Positions 23,024 through 31,686 are shown, numbered from the stretch's first letter. The stretch: DNA of 64,000 bases from UBA967 sp044375555 (GCA_044375555.1 JBILML010000002.1:82679-146678), one strand, 5' to 3'. Numbers and translations: made by a program. The notes: generated by a model not told the origin, from the sequence alone.

Positions 23024-23563
23024 TTACTCGCTGGGAGTGAATTTCGTGATTTTTGTGCCTTGGATTCCAATTCCGGCCATCAAGCCCTGCTGGCTGAAGA
23101 AAAACACATAGATCCCTTGGTGTGTCGTGGTCGTGGAAATCGAGTTTGAGAATCCCGCGTCGGCCACCACCAAAGAAGGCGCGGCACCGAGTTCGAACCC
23201 GTCGGATTTTTTAAGATAATTCAGGGATTTTTCATCCATGAAGAACAGGGCATAGGAAAACTTCTGGATTCCCGCCTGGAGGCCGTAGGAGGCCGATGTG
23301 GTGTTGAAGTAGCCAGCCACCGCGCCGTCCTTGAAAAGAACTCCGTCTCCACGCTGAGCCCCAAAAATAAAGCCTGCCTTGTAGATTTCGGGAAAAACCA
23401 AAACGGCCAGAGACTTCTCCCCGATCGCCTGAGCGCCAGGATTGGTGCGGTAAAGATGCCGGAGAGCGGTTTCCGACTTCTCCTTCAAAACTTGCGCAGG
23501 TTCCGCCAACGAGGTTCCGGTCAGCGCGATCAGGGCGAGCATGGGGACGAGAATTTTGTTCAT
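23024..23563 (-). CDS. SYLF-domain (Ysc84-like) secreted lipid-binding protein
   Basis: 179 aa from ATG 23563. It has a signal peptide (MNKILVPMLALIALTGTSLA), and then the SYLF fold with AIGEKSLAVLVFPEIYKAGF, GDGVLFKDGAVAGYFNTTSA and SLVVADAGFSNSISTTTTHQ. The family binds phosphoinositides or lipids, and bacterial members are periplasmic with unclear roles. It is a single gene, convergent with the adaptor gene. Confidence 0.88.
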   Translation of the reverse strand: MNKILVPMLALIALTGTSLAEPAQVLKEKSETALRHLYRTNPGAQAIGEKSLAVLVFPEIYKAGFIFGAQRGDGVLFKDGAVAGYFNTTSASYGLQAGIQKFSYALFFMDEKSLNYLKKSDGFELGAAPSLVVADAGFSNSISTTTTHQGIYVFFFSQQGLMAGIGIQGTKITKFTPSE

Positions 23564-23665
23564 AGCTCCGTCAAACCAAACCGCCTTTCCCGCGTCAAGC
23601 TTGATGGGAAGCTCTGGGCGCAAGGCTCGCGAACTTTTGCTAAACTTTTTTCGCAGCGATTCCGG

Positions 23666-24124
23666 CTAAGGCAGCGCCCGAGCCAACACCGTGATTGGCA
23701 CATCCTGCAGCATTGTGCGCTCGAGCATTTCAAAACCGCAGCGCTGAAAGAGCTTCTCTGAGGACTCTGTGAAAACATGCAACCGCCTCGCTCCCGCAGC
23801 AGCCGCAAGCTCGATACCAGCTTGCACAAGCCTCAAGCTGTGTCCCAGCCCCCGCCTTTGCGGAACAACATAGAGACTTGCCAGCCATGGATCCAAATCC
23901 AGCCGCGCCGGACAGTCGCCGAAAACCACGCTCACCGATCCCACCAATTCCATCCCCTCATGCAAAACAAGCGTCGCAGGCAAAGAACCATCCCCTTTTT
24001 GATTCAAAAACTCTGCAAGAGCACTCCGCTCATCCCAATCCGCGTAAAGATGTTTCCACTCCGCAGCATGCAAGGCAGCCAGCTGATTGCGAAAAAATGG
24101 AACATCCGCAAGGTGCGAAATCAT
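23666..24124 (-). CDS. GNAT-family N-acetyltransferase
   Basis: 152 aa from ATG 24124. The acetyl-CoA site is in LYVVPQRRGLGHSLRLV (an R/Q-x-x-G-x-G/A loop), after the core strand ELVGSVSVVFG, and it ends with RCGFEML, as in many GNAT enzymes. The substrate cannot be deduced. A decayed gene fragment lies just upstream. Confidence 0.85.
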   Translation of the reverse strand: MISHLADVPFFRNQLAALHAAEWKHLYADWDERSALAEFLNQKGDGSLPATLVLHEGMELVGSVSVVFGDCPARLDLDPWLASLYVVPQRRGLGHSLRLVQAGIELAAAAGARRLHVFTESSEKLFQRCGFEMLERTMLQDVPITVLARALP

Positions 24125-24140
24125 AGGAAGACTATGGCCG

Positions 24141-24336
24141 TTACTTCCGCAAAAGCACCATCGTGTCTTTATAAACCTTTCGGCCGATACTTTCGCCAAG
24201 GGCATTCAACTTAATGACATCCTCCAGCGCCGCAAACTCCAACAGACTCTCCGCAAATTCAATAGCATCCTCAGTATGGGAAAATCCCCAGTGAATATCC
24301 CGAAAACCATCAAAAATTTCCGACTCATACCAAAAG
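24141..24336 (-). pseudogene. C-terminal remnant of a protein gene, interrupted by a REP-like palindrome
   Basis: The minus strand has an open frame ending in TAA at 24141 that reads ESEIFDGFRDIHWGFSHTED, and further on ...GESIGRKVYKDTMVLLRK. It has normal protein composition but no start codon. Its upstream side runs straight into the repeat at 24345-24444. On the far side (24444-24571) a short frame reading PPDVYERILEKAQMAPC may be another fragment. I do not recognise the family. The likeliest history is a gene broken by insertion of the palindrome followed by decay. Confidence 0.55.
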
Positions 24337-24359
24337 CAGCTTGCTTTTGGACTTCTGAA

Positions 24360-24444
24360 TGTAGCGCGGGCGTCTCGCCTGCGTGGGTAAGTCGTTCGAT
24401 GGCAGGCGAGACGCCCGCCCTACAATAAAACCTCCGAAAGTCGC
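24360..24444. repeat. dispersed palindromic repeat, family i, copy A
   Basis: 85 bp that differ by one base from 34134-34218. The centre holds inverted GCGGGCGTCTCGCCTGC and GCAGGCGAGACGCCCGCCC words that can fold into a hairpin. The match continues imperfectly about 15 bases to the left (CTTTTGGAYTTCTG). A related palindrome is at 51431-51495. Confidence 0.85.
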
Positions 24445-24583
24445 ATTTCCGAGAGAGATTGGTATCACAAGGGGCCATTTGCGCCTTTTCGAGAATACGC
24501 TCATAGACGTCGGGCGGGGTAGATGGGCTTCTATGCCAAATAATTTGCTGGCCCCTCTGACTCTTCCCCAAGTAGTAGGCCCT

Positions 24584-24883
24584 TCAAGTTTTCACCGCTT
24601 GGGCGTGTAGCTTCAAGCCGAGGGCGCCAACAACCTTGAGGATCGTTTCAAAGGCAGGACTCCGATCCCCCGAAAGCGCCTTGTAAAGGCTCTCGCGTGA
24701 AACTCCTGCATCACGTGCAACTTGCGTCATTCCCTTTGCCCGGGCGATGTCCCCGAGCGCTTTGGCGATGAAACCGGCATCGTTGCCGCCCTCCTCAAAG
24801 CAGGCTTCCAAGTAGGCTGCCATCTCTTCGGGAGTCCTCAAATGCTCGGCAACATCGTAGCGTGTGGTTTTGGTTTTTTTCAT
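24584..24883 (-). CDS. higA: HigA-like antitoxin with HTH
   Basis: 99 aa. It belongs to the putative addiction-module antidote type: DVAEHLRTPEEMAAYLEACF, then the HTH IARAKGMTQVARDAGVSRES and SGDRSPAFETILKVVGALGL. It lies after the toxin gene with a 4-base overlap, the reversed order typical of HigBA. It represses its own operon and blocks the toxin. Confidence 0.88.
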   Translation of the reverse strand: MKKTKTTRYDVAEHLRTPEEMAAYLEACFEEGGNDAGFIAKALGDIARAKGMTQVARDAGVSRESLYKALSGDRSPAFETILKVVGALGLKLHAQAVKT

Positions 24884-25185
24884 GATAAAAATGAATCGGG
24901 AAGGGTCTTAGCAAGACGCAGTGCGATTTTGATATCCCGGGATTGGGATCCCTTCTCCCCGCCGGCCAACAAAATCACCAACTCGCTCCCGCGCTGTTTG
25001 TAGTAAACGCGGTAACCGGGCCCATAGTGGATTCGTAGTTCCGAAACGCCCTCGCCGACGGCTTTTACATCGCCAGGGTTTCCCATGGCGAGCCTTTCGA
25101 TCCTGACCATTACGCGGGCCCTTGCCTGAATATCGGTTAGGCCATCGAGCCATTTTGAGAACTCATCGGTTTTGCGAATATCCAT
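24880..25185 (-). CDS. higB: RelE/HigB-like toxin
   Basis: 101 aa from ATG 25185. The pattern EFSKWLDGLTDIQARARVMV, VGEGVSELRIHYGPGYRVYY and LLAGGEKGSQSRDIKIA is that of phage Gp49/HigB-like mRNA interferases that act on the ribosome. It is the first gene of the pair. A perfect palindrome lies 10 bp upstream of the start. Confidence 0.88.
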   Translation of the reverse strand: MDIRKTDEFSKWLDGLTDIQARARVMVRIERLAMGNPGDVKAVGEGVSELRIHYGPGYRVYYKQRGSELVILLAGGEKGSQSRDIKIALRLAKTLPDSFLS

Positions 25186-25194
25186 CGCAAGCAG

Positions 25195-25212
25195 TGTATC
25201 CAGAAGGATACA
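25195..25212. promoter_or_regulatory. candidate HigA operator
   Basis: TGTATCC-AGAA-GGATACA is a perfect 7-bp inverted repeat immediately upstream of higB, the expected place for HigA autorepression. Confidence 0.65.
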
Positions 25213-25330
25213 TGCCGTCAAGGTAAAATTCAGTCAACGCCTTGAAAGCAACCCTCCACGGCGCTTCCACCACATCGCCTGCGGCGCAAGCCTTTTCACG
25301 GAGACAAAGAGAAAAGTTCTCGCTTGGAAC

Positions 25331-25348
25331 GCCGACGTCCTCGTCGGC
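25331..25348. repeat. short palindrome, family iii (GCCGACG-TCCT-CGTCGGC)
   Basis: A perfect 7-bp stem with a 4-base loop lies in the 313-bp gap between higB and the second vapC. I know this word as a dispersed palindrome in related genomes, but there is only one copy in this window. Confidence 0.5.
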
Positions 25349-25498
25349 ATCAACACCTCAGAGCAAGACAAGTATGGCAACTCGGAAATTCGGCGAAAAA
25401 ATGCGGCAATACGCGGGACCGCCTCTCTGACCTCTGACGTCTCAAAAAAATCAGAAATGGTAATTTTTATACGAGCAGCGCCCGTGCCATTTGTTCGC

Positions 25499-25933
25499 TC
25501 ATTTCAAGGGATTTACAACCTCGAGAAAACCGAACTTTTTGAAATCGGTATCGGCCGTATAAAACTTTCGCACACCATGTTGCCTGAGGATCGTGGCGAC
25601 GTGTGCATCGGGCACCAGATTCCCATAAACGCCTGCCGACTGGGCCACCTCCGCATAGTCCAGAGCGAATGAAGCCGTTTCTTGAATGACTCTGGTTCGG
25701 GGAAGTTTAAGCAGCTGCTGCACATTTCCCCACGCCGTTTCTGCCGACATGGGTTTTGCAAAAATCGATGGATGCGTTGCAATGCGCTGGTAGGCCATCA
25801 GCACCGGCCAAGTGAGGCACAAGATGTCGGAATCCTCCCTCCGCCCAATCACAAACGCTTTGGCGCGCACATGAAACTCAGAGCTTTCATCCGAAGCGTA
25901 AAGGAGCAGGTTGGCGTCGAAGGAATAGCTCAT
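25499..25933 (-). CDS. vapC: PIN-domain toxin (VapC type), second system
   Basis: 144 aa. FDANLLLYASD gives the first acidic residue, LTWPVLMAYQRIA the second region, and LVPDAHVATILRQHGVRKFY with TADTDFKKF the C-terminal acidic cluster. It resembles the TatD/Mycobacterium-type VapC proteins with N-terminal YSFDAN. The start overlaps the antitoxin stop by 4 bases. Confidence 0.87.
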   Translation of the reverse strand: MSYSFDANLLLYASDESSEFHVRAKAFVIGRREDSDILCLTWPVLMAYQRIATHPSIFAKPMSAETAWGNVQQLLKLPRTRVIQETASFALDYAEVAQSAGVYGNLVPDAHVATILRQHGVRKFYTADTDFKKFGFLEVVNPLK

Positions 25934-26163
25934 CTTCCGTCGAGCGCGCGATAAACCGCTTCCTTATCCGCGAGATTCACATTGGCTGACATCGCCTGAG
26001 ACTCCCATCGAAACTCAGGCGTTGCCGGAGCCGCTACCCGCTTGGCCGTCAACGCCTCGGCTAAAAGGCGCGAAGCCAAGCTCCCGAGGGATCCTCCCTC
26101 CTTGTCCCTCAATGACTTCAACTCTTCCAAAACTGGACTCGCCAAATCCAATGTCGTTCTCAT
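25930..26163 (-). CDS. vapB: VapB-like antitoxin, second system
   Basis: 77 aa. RTTLDLASPVLEELKSLRDK is a ribbon-helix-helix-like start, and the C-terminal tail after ATPEFRWES would contact the toxin. It is first in the operon and preceded by a strong promoter-like sequence. Confidence 0.82.
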   Translation of the reverse strand: MRTTLDLASPVLEELKSLRDKEGGSLGSLASRLLAEALTAKRVAAPATPEFRWESQAMSANVNLADKEAVYRALDGR

Positions 26164-26200
26164 GATGTTTGATGCTATTTCTTAAAACATCAGATGTCAA
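26164..26200 (-). promoter_or_regulatory. promoter and candidate operator of the second vapBC pair
   Basis: On the minus strand a perfect -35 TTGACA (26200-26195) and a -10 TAGCAT (26177-26172) are spaced 17 bp. Inverted GATGTTT arms (26164-26170 and 26185-26191) overlap this region and could be the VapB site. Confidence 0.65.
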
Positions 26201-26359
26201 CATTAGCCATATCACGCTGGACTATTTCAACCGCCCTTGCGGCAGTTCTCGAACAACTCGTCGGGCATTGTGGGCGGGGGAGGGGGCAAGCAAAATTTGG
26301 AGGTGCCCTTTTTTCATTTCACGCAAAACAGATAGAACTTTTGCTCGCTTGAATCGAAT

Positions 26360-27586
26360 TCAGGCCACTTGCAGTAGTTTTTCATCAGCACTTTGATTCG
26401 ATTTTGTTTCCGGATTTTTTTGCATTTTACTTGTTATGGGAGAATTGGATAATCGATGACTCAAAAAGGACATAGCAGAGGCACCTATTTTTTGAGCCAG
26501 AAGAACGGGAACGGCGTTACCGATTTGCCGCAATCCCTCTCCCCAAGCGCCTGAGATAGTGTAGTCGTCTGGAAAAGTTTGAATCTTTTTTGCCTCAAAG
26601 ACAGTAAAATAGCGCACGCTTCCGTCCCGATAGCGAATCATGTTTTCGCCACCAGGCACGCCATGCCCTCCGGCTTTGATGGTCTTGGCTGGATAATCTA
26701 AACAACTTCCTGTGTGCCCGGGATAGGTGCGAGCACCATCGCGAAAAATGTGGTCGGGAATACCATGATCAGATTTGGCATCAGGGACATTTACCAAGCA
26801 ATCCCGTATCGTTTGCCATGGCTTGCCATCTGGCGCAAAGAGTTGATAATCGTGTTTGATCGATTGAATTTTTTCCGAGACAGATGCAGTAACTTGCGGT
26901 CTTTCAGATTTAGGGACTGAATGGCGATCCCAGTATTCGCCAGTGACGTATTGATCATAAAGCAAACGATCTTCAGTATGCGTTGCTTGAGGAAATTCCC
27001 AAGCAGGATCAATATCGGAATTAACGCCAACAATGATAACGCGCTCCCTGCATTGAGGCACTCCATAATTGGAGGCATTTACCAGGCGATAAGAAACATT
27101 ATAAGTAACTCCATCTGGGAGATGAGAATTCTTTTTAAGTATAGAGAGTTGCGTTCTCCAATCTATGTTGGAGCCTGCGGTGAAACATGGATGGCGCAGT
27201 CGAAGTAAGATGTAGGAAAAGTATTCCGAAAAATTTTCGCGAAGAAGCCCTTTAACATTCTCAAAAATAAACAATTTTGGGCTAAGGGATTGTATTGTTT
27301 TAATGGCGGCCGGGAACATATCCCTTTTATCCATGTCGCCTTGGTGCTTTCCTCCCAAAGAGAAAGGTTGGCAAGGGGGGCCTCCGGAAACAATATCCAC
27401 ATGTTTGAGTTGGCTGAAGTCGTAACTTTGGATATCTCCGCAGTAAACCTTCTCCGAATCGAAGTTGGCTCGAAGGGAGGCGCAAGCATCTTTATTCCAT
27501 TCCACGAAAGCTAAGTGCTCGAATCCTGCAAGCTCAAGTCCTTTTGCAAGTCCACCCGCTCCGGAAAAAATTTCAACGGATTTCAT
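26360..27586 (-). CDS. C5-cytosine DNA methyltransferase of a type II R-M system
   Basis: 408 aa. Motif I is EIFSGAGGLAKGLELAGF, motif IV has the catalytic Cys in GGPPCQPFSLGG, motif VI is ENVKG, motif VIII is QCRERVIIVG, and motif X is RQIGNAVPVLLAQKIG. It should methylate the site cut by the partner nuclease. Base composition is visibly more AT-rich than in neighbouring genes, consistent with horizontal transfer. The start overlaps the nuclease stop by 4 bases. Confidence 0.95.
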   Translation of the reverse strand: MKSVEIFSGAGGLAKGLELAGFEHLAFVEWNKDACASLRANFDSEKVYCGDIQSYDFSQLKHVDIVSGGPPCQPFSLGGKHQGDMDKRDMFPAAIKTIQSLSPKLFIFENVKGLLRENFSEYFSYILLRLRHPCFTAGSNIDWRTQLSILKKNSHLPDGVTYNVSYRLVNASNYGVPQCRERVIIVGVNSDIDPAWEFPQATHTEDRLLYDQYVTGEYWDRHSVPKSERPQVTASVSEKIQSIKHDYQLFAPDGKPWQTIRDCLVNVPDAKSDHGIPDHIFRDGARTYPGHTGSCLDYPAKTIKAGGHGVPGGENMIRYRDGSVRYFTVFEAKKIQTFPDDYTISGAWGEGLRQIGNAVPVLLAQKIGASAMSFLSHRLSNSPITSKMQKNPETKSNQSADEKLLQVA

Positions 27587-28230
27587 GTGGAGCCTCCTAA
27601 TGCGCTAAAATGCAGTTTGATTTTATTTTCTATTTCAGCGCGGCTTGAAGATTTTCCTTTACACTTATCGGCCCACGATCTTCCGGGATGCAACACATCC
27701 CAATCACTGCGCGCTTGCTCATAACGGCCACTACCGGGGGCATGATTCCCAAACCCATCCACGACCGTATTCCAGAGCGGCTGAGTGATCTTGATGAGAG
27801 CGGCTTCTACAGTGCCAATCATATCAGAGCCCTCGCCTTCAAATATCACAAATCGACACCGAAAGTCTTTTATTTTTAAACTTGATGTAGCTGAGATACT
27901 TCTGCCGTGTTCGATAAGCCGATGATGTAGCTCGGTGGATTGGTCCGTTGCTAAATCCGAGGTTCGAGCTTGTCGCCAACCTCTGGGAACAGCTTTGCCT
28001 ACATAGATGGGATACCCATAAGAAAGCCGGTTCAAGTCTCCATACTTCGCATAGAGTTTGCTTTTTCCGATGTAGTATAAAGCATATACCCCTCTGCCCG
28101 AAAATCTTTCTTCTGGAGGTAAATCCAATACCGGTGTCCCATTAAAGAACCTGACGCCATCCTTCACCAACTCAGCGAAAGCATCGTTGCGGTAAATATG
28201 CTCCTGACGATCAAAAGGGCGGCGCGGCAT
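27583..28230 (-). CDS. Eco29kI-like GIY-YIG restriction endonuclease
   Basis: 215 aa. It matches the Eco29kI family layout: RQEHIYRNDAFAELVKDGVR, the GIY-YIG core GVYALYYIG...YPIYVGKAVPRGW, then HHRLIEHGRSI, the catalytic Glu region GTVEAALI and PLWNTVVDGFGNHAPG. Eco29kI cuts CCGCGG, and this enzyme may have the same or a related site. It begins only 9 bp after the trpG stop on the same strand, and is AT-rich like its methylase. Confidence 0.88.
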   Translation of the reverse strand: MPRRPFDRQEHIYRNDAFAELVKDGVRFFNGTPVLDLPPEERFSGRGVYALYYIGKSKLYAKYGDLNRLSYGYPIYVGKAVPRGWRQARTSDLATDQSTELHHRLIEHGRSISATSSLKIKDFRCRFVIFEGEGSDMIGTVEAALIKITQPLWNTVVDGFGNHAPGSGRYEQARSDWDVLHPGRSWADKCKGKSSSRAEIENKIKLHFSALGGST

Positions 28231-28239
28231 AGGGGTTTG

Positions 28240-28803
28240 TTAGATCTCCAAAAAATTCTTCAGCATCTGTTTCCCGTGTTGGGTCAGAATCGATTCGGGG
28301 TGGAATTGGACGCCGTAGACGGGCAACTCGCGGTGGGCGAGGCCCATGATTTCGCCTTCGGCGGTTTCGGCGGTGATTTTGAGGCAGGGGGGGAGGGTTT
28401 CGCGTTTGACGATGAGGGAGTGGTAGCGGGTGGCTTCGAAGGGGCTGGGGAGGCCGGTGAAGACATTCTCGCCGGTGTGCAGGATGGGCGAGGTTTTGCC
28501 GTGCATGAGACGCGGTGCACGGATGACTTCACCGCCGAAGACCTGGCCGATGCTCTGGTGGCCGAGGCAGACTCCGAGGATGGGGATTTTTCCGCTGAAT
28601 TCGCGGATGGTGTCGCAACTGATGCCGGCCTCGGTGGGTGAGCAGGGGCCGGGGGAGACGACGATTTTTTCAGGGGCGAGCTTGGCGATGTCGGCGAGGG
28701 TGATCTCGTCGTTGCGCTTCACGAGCAGGTCGGCGCCTAACTCGCCGAAATACTGGACGAGGTTGTAGGTGAAGGAATCGTAGTTATCGATGACGAGGAT
28801 CAT
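28240..28803 (-). CDS. trpG: anthranilate/aminodeoxychorismate synthase component II (glutamine amidotransferase)
   Basis: 187 aa, a normal class I amidotransferase. NYDSFTYNLVQYFGELGA starts the protein, VVSPGPCSP follows, the nucleophile Cys is in GVCLGHQSIGQ, and the His-Glu pair is in VQFHPESI. It supplies ammonia to TrpE for anthranilate synthesis. It is separated from trpE by a 112-bp palindromic repeat. It could also serve folate synthesis (pabA). Confidence 0.92.
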   Translation of the reverse strand: MILVIDNYDSFTYNLVQYFGELGADLLVKRNDEITLADIAKLAPEKIVVSPGPCSPTEAGISCDTIREFSGKIPILGVCLGHQSIGQVFGGEVIRAPRLMHGKTSPILHTGENVFTGLPSPFEATRYHSLIVKRETLPPCLKITAETAEGEIMGLAHRELPVYGVQFHPESILTQHGKQMLKNFLEI

Positions 28804-28810
28804 GGGAATT

Positions 28811-28910
28811 GACCACAGAGGACACAGACAACACAGAGGAGGGAAAGAAGAGGGATGGGGGGGGAATGTGTTTTTGAATCCCCTCCGTGTTCTCTGTGTC
28901 CTCTGTGGTT
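28811..28910. repeat. dispersed palindromic repeat, family ii, between trpE and trpG
   Basis: Left arm 28811-28840 (GACCACAGAGGACACAGACA...) and right arm 28882-28910 are nearly perfect inverted copies around about 40 bases. The RNA would form a long hairpin between the trpE and trpG reading frames. Its partner copy is at 6120-6280. Confidence 0.75.
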
Positions 28911-28915
28911 AATTT

Positions 28916-30406
28916 TCATTTTGATTTTCTGGCGCGGTCGATGGCGCGCATGCCGGCCATGGCTTTGTTGACGGTCTCTTGGTATTCGCCTTCGGGGGTC
29001 GAATCGGCGACGACGCCGCCGCCGGATTGGACGAAGGCTTTGCCGTCCTTGAGCAGGACGGTGCGGAGGGCGATGCAGGAGTCGTGGTTTCCGTCGAAGC
29101 CGAAGTAGCCGACGGCGCCGGAGTAGGAGCAGCGTTTGCTTTTTTCGAGTTCGTTCAGGATTTGCATGGCGCGGACCTTGGGGGCGCCAGAGACGGTTCC
29201 AGCGGGGAATGTGGCGCGCATGACATCGAAGGCGCTGCGGCCTCCGGCGAGTTTTCCCGAGACATGCGAGACGATGTGCATGACATGGCTGTAGCGCTCG
29301 ATGGTCATGAAGTCGGTGACTTTTACGGAGCCGTATTCTGCGATGCGGCCGACATCGTTGCGGGCGAGGTCGACGAGCATGAGGTGCTCGGCGCGCTCTT
29401 TGGGATCGGCCATGAGATCGTCGGCGTTGGCGTTGTCCTCCTCGACCGTTGCGCCTCGGCGGCGGGTGCCTGCGATGGGGCGGATCTCGACGAGGTCGCC
29501 AGTGAGACGCACATGGACTTCCGGCGAACTGCCCACGAGGGAGTATCCACCGGGACAGCGCAGGCAGAACATGTAGGGCGAGGGATTCACGAACCGCAGG
29601 GCGCGGTAGAGATCGAGGGCGTCGTCGTGAAATTCGGTCTCGAAGCGCTGGGCGAGCACGATCTGGAAGATGTCTCCCGAGCGGATGTATTCGTGCGCGC
29701 GGTGGACCATGGCGTGGTATTCCTCGCGGGTGGTGTTCGACGCGGAGGGCGCGGTGGGGGCGGTGGTTTCGGTGAAAATGGGATCGAAGGCGAGTGGACG
29801 GCGGAGGTTTTCCAGGATGCCTTGAATCCTCGCCGAGGCGGCGTCATAGGCCGCGCCGGGGTCGCCCTCGTTCGGAAAAACATTCGCGACAATGCGGATT
29901 CGGCGGCGGCGGTGGTCGAAGACGACAACCGTCTCGGTGACCATGAAAAACATGTCGGGGATGCCGAGTTCGTCTTTTGGCGGAGCGGCGATGGTTGGCT
30001 CGAACCAGCGGATGCAATCGTAGCCGAGGTAGCCCACGGCGCCGCCGAGGAACGGAGCGATCGCGGGGTCGGACGCAACGCGATAGGGCGCCATCCATTT
30101 CTCTAGTTCATCCAGAGGATCGCGCGCGGCCTCGAACGAACGGTTCGCACCGCCTTCGCAGATGGTGATGTTTTTTCCTGTGGCGGTGAATGTGGCCTTC
30201 GCGCCGAAGCCGAGGAACGAGTATCGCCCGACTTGGTCGCTCTGCTCGGCGGACTCGAGGAGGAACGACGGGGCCTCGCCGCAGAGTTTAGCGAAGGCTG
30301 AAACCGGCGTGTCGGAATCGGCGACGATCTCGCAGGAGACCGGGAGCACGCGGGCCGTGACCGCCTTTTCCAGAAACGCCGCCCGGGGCGGATCCAGCGG
30401 AATCAT
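28916..30406 (-). CDS. trpE: anthranilate synthase component I
   Basis: 496 aa. The chorismate-binding domain has RSGDIFQIVLAQRF, SPEVHVRLTGDLVEIRPIAG and FPAGTVSGAPKVRAM. The N-terminal half carries LLESAEQSDQVGRYSFLG, the LLES-type tryptophan feedback site. It converts chorismate to anthranilate with TrpG. The start overlaps the lemA stop by 4 bases. Confidence 0.95.
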   Translation of the reverse strand: MIPLDPPRAAFLEKAVTARVLPVSCEIVADSDTPVSAFAKLCGEAPSFLLESAEQSDQVGRYSFLGFGAKATFTATGKNITICEGGANRSFEAARDPLDELEKWMAPYRVASDPAIAPFLGGAVGYLGYDCIRWFEPTIAAPPKDELGIPDMFFMVTETVVVFDHRRRRIRIVANVFPNEGDPGAAYDAASARIQGILENLRRPLAFDPIFTETTAPTAPSASNTTREEYHAMVHRAHEYIRSGDIFQIVLAQRFETEFHDDALDLYRALRFVNPSPYMFCLRCPGGYSLVGSSPEVHVRLTGDLVEIRPIAGTRRRGATVEEDNANADDLMADPKERAEHLMLVDLARNDVGRIAEYGSVKVTDFMTIERYSHVMHIVSHVSGKLAGGRSAFDVMRATFPAGTVSGAPKVRAMQILNELEKSKRCSYSGAVGYFGFDGNHDSCIALRTVLLKDGKAFVQSGGGVVADSTPEGEYQETVNKAMAGMRAIDRARKSK

Positions 30407-31005
30407 GAAAACGAAACCTTGGGGGCCTGGCGCTCGGCGGCGTTATCGACTTGGAACAATTCGGCGGCGGCAAAGTTGAAGATGCCGGCGATGATGTTGG
30501 TCGGGAAAACCTCGCGCTTCGTGTTGTAGGTCATTACGGAGTCGTTGTAGGCCTGCCGCGCGAAGGCGACTTTGTTTTCCGTCGAGGTCAGTTCCTCGGT
30601 GAGTTGCATCATGTTTTGGTTCGCCTTGAGATCGGGGTAATTCTCGGCGACGGCGAGCAAGCGGCCGAGTGCTCCGGTGAGGCCTGCCTCGGCGCCGGCG
30701 AGTTCGCGCATGGCGGAGGGATCTCCGGGATTCGCGGCTGCGCGGCCTCCAGCGGACTGGGCGAGGTTGCGGGCCTGCGTGACGGCTTCGAGCGTTTTGC
30801 TCTCATGCTGCATGTAGGCTTTCGCGGTCTCGACGAGGTTCGGGATGAGATCGTGGCGGCGTTTCAGCTGAACATCGATCTGCGAGAAGGCGTTTTTGAA
30901 GCGGTTCCGCAGGACGACGAGGGCATTGTATTGGCCGACGACGAACACCAGCGCCAGCACCGCGATGGCGGCGAGGACAATAAGAAAGATAATCAAGGCA
31001 CCCAT
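30403..31005 (-). CDS. lemA: LemA family membrane protein
   Basis: 200 aa. One N-terminal transmembrane helix (about 3-25) is followed by a coiled helical domain with YNALVVLRNRFKNAFSQIDV, KRRHDLIPNLVETAKAY and NTKREVFPTNIIAGIF, all family hallmarks. The role is unknown. It overlaps trpE by 4 bases, so lemA-trpE-trpG form one transcription unit. Confidence 0.93.
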   Translation of the reverse strand: MGALIIFLIVLAAIAVLALVFVVGQYNALVVLRNRFKNAFSQIDVQLKRRHDLIPNLVETAKAYMQHESKTLEAVTQARNLAQSAGGRAAANPGDPSAMRELAGAEAGLTGALGRLLAVAENYPDLKANQNMMQLTEELTSTENKVAFARQAYNDSVMTYNTKREVFPTNIIAGIFNFAAAELFQVDNAAERQAPKVSFS

Positions 31006-31089
31006 GGGGCCGGACTTTCTCCCCCGGCATGGTGGCGCGCAACCCCAAAAAACCGATTGGCGCGCCTACCGAGCGGAGGGGCGGACAGA

Positions 31090-31686
31090 TCAGTTCGCGT
31101 ATTTCACCGAGCAACCATAGGGATCGGTCTTCGCGGTCGAGACGGGCTTGCCGGCCAAAACCTCGTCCAGCGCGGCGGCGACATAATTTTTCGCGCCAGC
31201 AATGTCGCCGGGGTTGGTGGATTTTTTGTCATCGATCGCGCCGTGGTAAACGAGGACGCCATTGGCATCGATCACATACATATCGGGGGTGACTTTGGCG
31301 CCGTAGGTTTTGCCGACCTCGCCGGTTTCATCAAGGAGGTAGGCTGTGGCGGCGGATTGGGTCTCGGTGCATTTTTTTGCGGCTCCGGCGGCGTCGGTGT
31401 GGCCTTGCTTGCCGGGAGCGGAGGAGCAGATCGAAAGCCAGGTGACGCCTTTCGCGGTGGCGTCGGCTTGGAGTTTTTGCATGTTTCCCGAGCCGTAATG
31501 TTTCGCGACAAAGGGGCAGTTGTGGTTCACCCACTCGAGCACGACGACTTTGCCTTTGAAGTCGGAGAGGGAGACTTTTTTACCTGAGCAATCGGTAAGC
31601 GAAAAGTCGGGGGCGGGTTGGCCGATTTGGACTTCGGCTTGGACGATGGTGACGGCGGCCAGTAATAAGAAGAGGGCTTTTTTCAT
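31090..31686 (-). CDS. periplasmic thioredoxin-like (redoxin/AhpC-TSA type) protein
   Basis: 198 aa with signal peptide MKKALFLLLAAVTIVQA. The redoxin core has QIGQPAPDFSLTDCSGKKVS, then VVLEWVNHNCPFVAKHY with a single peroxidatic-like Cys, and YLLDETGEVGKTYGAKVTPD. There is no CxxC, so it is closer to peroxiredoxin-like proteins than to disulfide oxidases. It stands alone, divergent from pyrD. Confidence 0.88.
   Translation of the reverse strand: MKKALFLLLAAVTIVQAEVQIGQPAPDFSLTDCSGKKVSLSDFKGKVVVLEWVNHNCPFVAKHYGSGNMQKLQADATAKGVTWLSICSSAPGKQGHTDAAGAAKKCTETQSAATAYLLDETGEVGKTYGAKVTPDMYVIDANGVLVYHGAIDDKKSTNPGDIAGAKNYVAAALDEVLAGKPVSTAKTDPYGCSVKYAN

Noticed and set aside
25222..25498. Open minus-strand frame between higB and the second vapC
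   Set aside because: It includes the family iii palindrome, has no start with a ribosome site, and the residues are low in normal protein character.
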